64,000 nt of DNA, taken from NCBI RefSeq assembly GCF_030817015.1, contig NZ_JAUSYS010000001.1:1-64000 (forward strand), in the 5' to 3' direction. A model generated the notes under the pieces. That model was not told the DNA's origin. It ran no database searches and worked only from the letters and a program-made list of their open reading frames with translations. The stretch's first letter is position 1, and each line of letters starts with the position of its first letter. The stretch is from Arthrobacter sp. V1I7. Lineage in GTDB: Bacteria > Actinomycetota > Actinomycetes > Actinomycetales > Micrococcaceae. Positions 62,016-64,000 of this stretch are shown one piece after another. Position numbers and translations under genes: made by a program.

Positions 62016-63218
62016 TCAAGCCGCCTGAGCGGTGATGCTTGGCAGTGGTTCCCGGTAGGTGCTGTGGTCGCGGAGCATGGCCCAGAGGACGTTGATTCGG
62101 CGTCGGGCGAGGGCGATGAGCGCCTGCTTGTGGGACTTTCCTTCGCGGCGTTTCCGGTCGTAGTAGATTCGTGAGGCCGGGCTGTTCTTCAGGCTGGAGA
62201 GGGCGGCGAGGTAACAGGTTCGGAGAAGCCTGCGATTGAAGCGACGCGGCCGGTGCAGATTCCCGCTGATTCGTCCTGAATCTCGTGGGACCGGTGCCAA
62301 CCCGGCGACGCTGGCGAGCCGGTCGACCGAGTCAAAACCCTCCAGATTGCCGCCGATGTTCGCGAGAAAAGTTGCCGCGAGAACGGGGCCGAACCCTGGC
62401 ATACTCAGCAGAACGTCGGCGCTCTCGTGCTTCCGGAAGATGTCCGTGATCTGGGCATCGACGCCGGCGATCTCTGCGTCGATTGTGCCTATTTGGTCGG
62501 CCAGCCGGGCGACCAGGGCTGAGCCCGTGGATTGGGCCGGCAGGACGGTGTGCTGGGAGTTCGCGGCCTCAAGGGCTTTCTCTGCCATGGCAGCGCTGTT
62601 ACGGCATCTGCGTTTCTTGAGCCAGCTTGTGAGCCGGGTCAGTCCTATCCGCCGAATGCCTTCCGGCGTTTGATAGCCGCCCAGGAGGATCAGGGGCGCC
62701 TTCTTGGAGTAGTCGAATGCCCGCTCAAGTGCGGGGAAGTACTCCAGCAAAGTGGCCCGGAGCCGGTTGATCGCCCGGACCCGATCACACATCAGATCCG
62801 TGCGGCGGGCAGTAAGCAGCTGCAGGTCAACGCTGATCTGGTCCGCAGTGCGAACCGGTTGGAGGTCGGTGCGCATGCGTGCCTGGTCGGCGATGATCCG
62901 GGCGTCTTTGGCGTCAGTTTTGCCATCCCCGCGATAGGTTGCTGCGGCGTGATGCACGACCCGTCCGGGGATATAGAGCAGCCGCTGGGCGTGCGCGGCC
63001 AACAGCTCGATCATCAGCGCCGCGCCGCCGGCGTTCAGATCCGTGGCCCAGCAGACCTCGCCACCGGCGGCGATCTCCGCGACCTCGGCTATGAGCTCGA
63101 GGAGTACGCCTTCGTCGTTTTCAACCCGTTTCGAAAGCATTACCGTCCCGGATTGGTCGATAAGTACGCAATGATGTGTTCTCTTGCCTGAGTCGATTCC
63201 TGCCCACACCGCCGGCAT
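62016..63218 (-). CDS. IS110 family transposase (element C)
   Basis: DEDD recombinase of 400 aa: WAGIDSGKRTHHCVLIDQSG, EVCWATDLNAGGAAL, GDGKTDAKDARIIADQARM and the later GFGPVLAATFLANIGGN with VAGLAPVPRDSGRISG, including the catalytic serine region. It belongs to a different branch from elements A and B (no C-terminal helix-turn-helix). Starts ATG 63218, with AAGGGAC upstream on the minus strand. The frame is intact. Confidence 0.94.
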   Translation of the reverse strand: MPAVWAGIDSGKRTHHCVLIDQSGTVMLSKRVENDEGVLLELIAEVAEIAAGGEVCWATDLNAGGAALMIELLAAHAQRLLYIPGRVVHHAAATYRGDGKTDAKDARIIADQARMRTDLQPVRTADQISVDLQLLTARRTDLMCDRVRAINRLRATLLEYFPALERAFDYSKKAPLILLGGYQTPEGIRRIGLTRLTSWLKKRRCRNSAAMAEKALEAANSQHTVLPAQSTGSALVARLADQIGTIDAEIAGVDAQITDIFRKHESADVLLSMPGFGPVLAATFLANIGGNLEGFDSVDRLASVAGLAPVPRDSGRISGNLHRPRRFNRRLLRTCYLAALSSLKNSPASRIYYDRKRREGKSHKQALIALARRRINVLWAMLRDHSTYREPLPSITAQAA

Positions 63219-63460
63219 GCCTTGTCCCTTCGATCAGCTCCGATTTTTCGTGGCCCTGTCGATAACTGCGCCGGCACGTCCTTACCCAACGATCAATGTC
63301 GTAATTCTCAATCAGCGGTCGAGTTATCGGCGGGCAGCGGGCGGCCATTCCCAGTGGGCCGTCCAAGCGGCAGGGAGATCTGTGCCATACCCGCCACCCG
63401 AGGGTGATCGAAACACTACGACAGCCCCGAAATCACCCACAACAACACCGTAAGGAGGGG
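63219..63460 (-). ncRNA. Leader of IS110 element C, possible bridge RNA
   Basis: About 240 non-coding bases between the left end and the transposase, the place where IS110 elements of this type encode their bridge RNA. Several short stems are possible, for example GGCGG...CCGCC pairs near 63345-63365. Not proven. Confidence 0.3.
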
Positions 63461-63936
63461 GATTTAATAACCGGAGCCTACAACCAGTCGGCGATCGCCA
63501 CCCTGGTCGAGCGCACCACCCGTTACGTGATGTTGGTGCACCTCCCGGTGTACCATACCGCCGAATCGGTCCGCGACGGGCTGATCAAGACCATGGGGAC
63601 CCTGCCGGCGCACCTGCGCGGATCCCCTGACCTGGGACCAGGGCGCCGAAATGGCCAAACACAAGGCTTTCAGCATCGCCACCGACATGGACGTCTACTT
63701 CTGCGACCCCGCCAGCCCTTGGCAACGCGGATCCAACGAGAACACTGTGAGGTCTGCTACGCCAATACTTCCCCAAGGTGCCGACCTGAACGCCTACGGG
63801 CCCGAGGACCTGGAGCACGTCGCCCAGGAACTCAACGCACGACCACGCAAAACACTGGACTGGGACAGCCCGGCAGAGCGTCTTCGTGATTTACTGATAG
63901 CCAGCTGACCTCGGGTGTTGCATTGACCCCTTGAAT

Positions 63937-64000
63937 TCGCCCAGCGGGCATTTCTGCTGGCCGCCCGTGGGCAGAAACTATTGGCCATTGACATCCCGGC
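63937..64000. other. Window end, outer inverted repeat
   Basis: Bases 63938-63986 are an imperfect reverse complement of 58775-58824. No gene can be recognised before the window stops. Confidence 0.5.

Larger units (their letters stand above)
62005..63460 (-). mobile_element. IS110 family element C
   Basis: About 1,456 bp inserted in the IS30 gene between GGGAATCT (ends 62004) and GATTTAATAACC (63461 on); the empty site reads ESDLITG, in frame. There is no target duplication, as expected for IS110. Confidence 0.85.
58875..63908 (+). pseudogene. IS30 transposase in three pieces
   Basis: Piece 1 (58875-59254): two HTH repeats (INRSTCQKWANAAGIRR and a similar unit). Piece 2 (60974-62004) joins in frame as INSAARKPRNTRLVKTG, then SLQERERIADLRSHGTSMQA, GRSVGTISREIKRNS and VPGHWES. 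Piece 3 (63461-63908): LITGAYNQSAIATLVERTTR, then MAKHKAFSIATDMDVYFCDP, ASPWQRGSNEN. Piece 3 has an extra C near 63625 and further small shifts, so even without the insertions it is damaged. Confidence 0.9.
58825..63936 (+). mobile_element. IS30 family element split by IS1380 and IS110
   Basis: Left end GTTCTAGCGATCGTTGCAAC (58825 on) and right end, its imperfect complement, finishing at 63936. Inside are two other elements. Removing them rejoins one transposase gene of about 1.9 kb. A further imperfect inverted pair lies just outside (58775-58824 and 63938-63986). Confidence 0.85.

Overview
The window comes from a high-GC actinobacterium of the Micrococcaceae, most likely Arthrobacter or Pseudarthrobacter. 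The evidence is the 16S rRNA sequence, the tRNA-free 16S-23S spacer, the GC-rich codon usage and the housekeeping proteins. All family names are from reading the sequence; no database search was run.

Layout. 1-5.8 kb: a complete rRNA operon (16S, 23S, 5S) with visible precursor-processing stems. 6.1-34.0 kb: ordinary chromosome. It carries HU; a CtaG/CopD-type membrane protein overlapping a thioredoxin-like/NHL protein; a HerA-like ATPase; a DJ-1/PfpI protein; a flavin-dependent monooxygenase; a secreted beta-helix protein; an OtsB-like/GH15 fusion; a DUF1524 nuclease; a SolA-type oxidase; an AEC transporter; panD; a LysR regulator divergent from an APC permease; bifunctional PutA; a second LysR divergent from an MFS exporter; and tRNA-Gly(CCC).

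34.1-64.0 kb: an accessory region full of insertion sequences. It holds IS30, IS3, IS1380 (two types), IS256 and three IS110 elements, many broken or nested. Among them are a TPR-like protein, a second beta-helix protein, a truncated lipoprotein, a patatin, a choice-of-anchor L-like protein, a choice-of-anchor P-like protein, and a WxL-like plus DUF916-like pair. The cargo is mostly secreted or cell-surface protein, so this looks like a surface-function island. Related IS30/IS1380 blocks lie at 34.2-37.3 kb and 58.8-61 kb in the same orientation, and a 779-bp inverted duplication of the DUF916-like gene end lies just inside them.

Main observations. (1) The APC permease and putA carry matching upstream dyads and promoter-like blocks at the same spacing, which suggests one regulon run by the adjacent LysR protein. 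(2) The OtsB-like domain of the GH15 fusion has lost both motif I aspartates. (3) An IS30 element was split by an IS1380 (4-bp CTAG duplication) and by an IS110, and the insertion points can be read to the base. (4) An IS110 is bounded by a 10-bp direct repeat and has a fused C-terminal HTH and a structured leader that could encode a bridge RNA. (5) Many otherwise intact genes carry single-base indels in G/C runs, so some apparent pseudogenes may be sequence errors.
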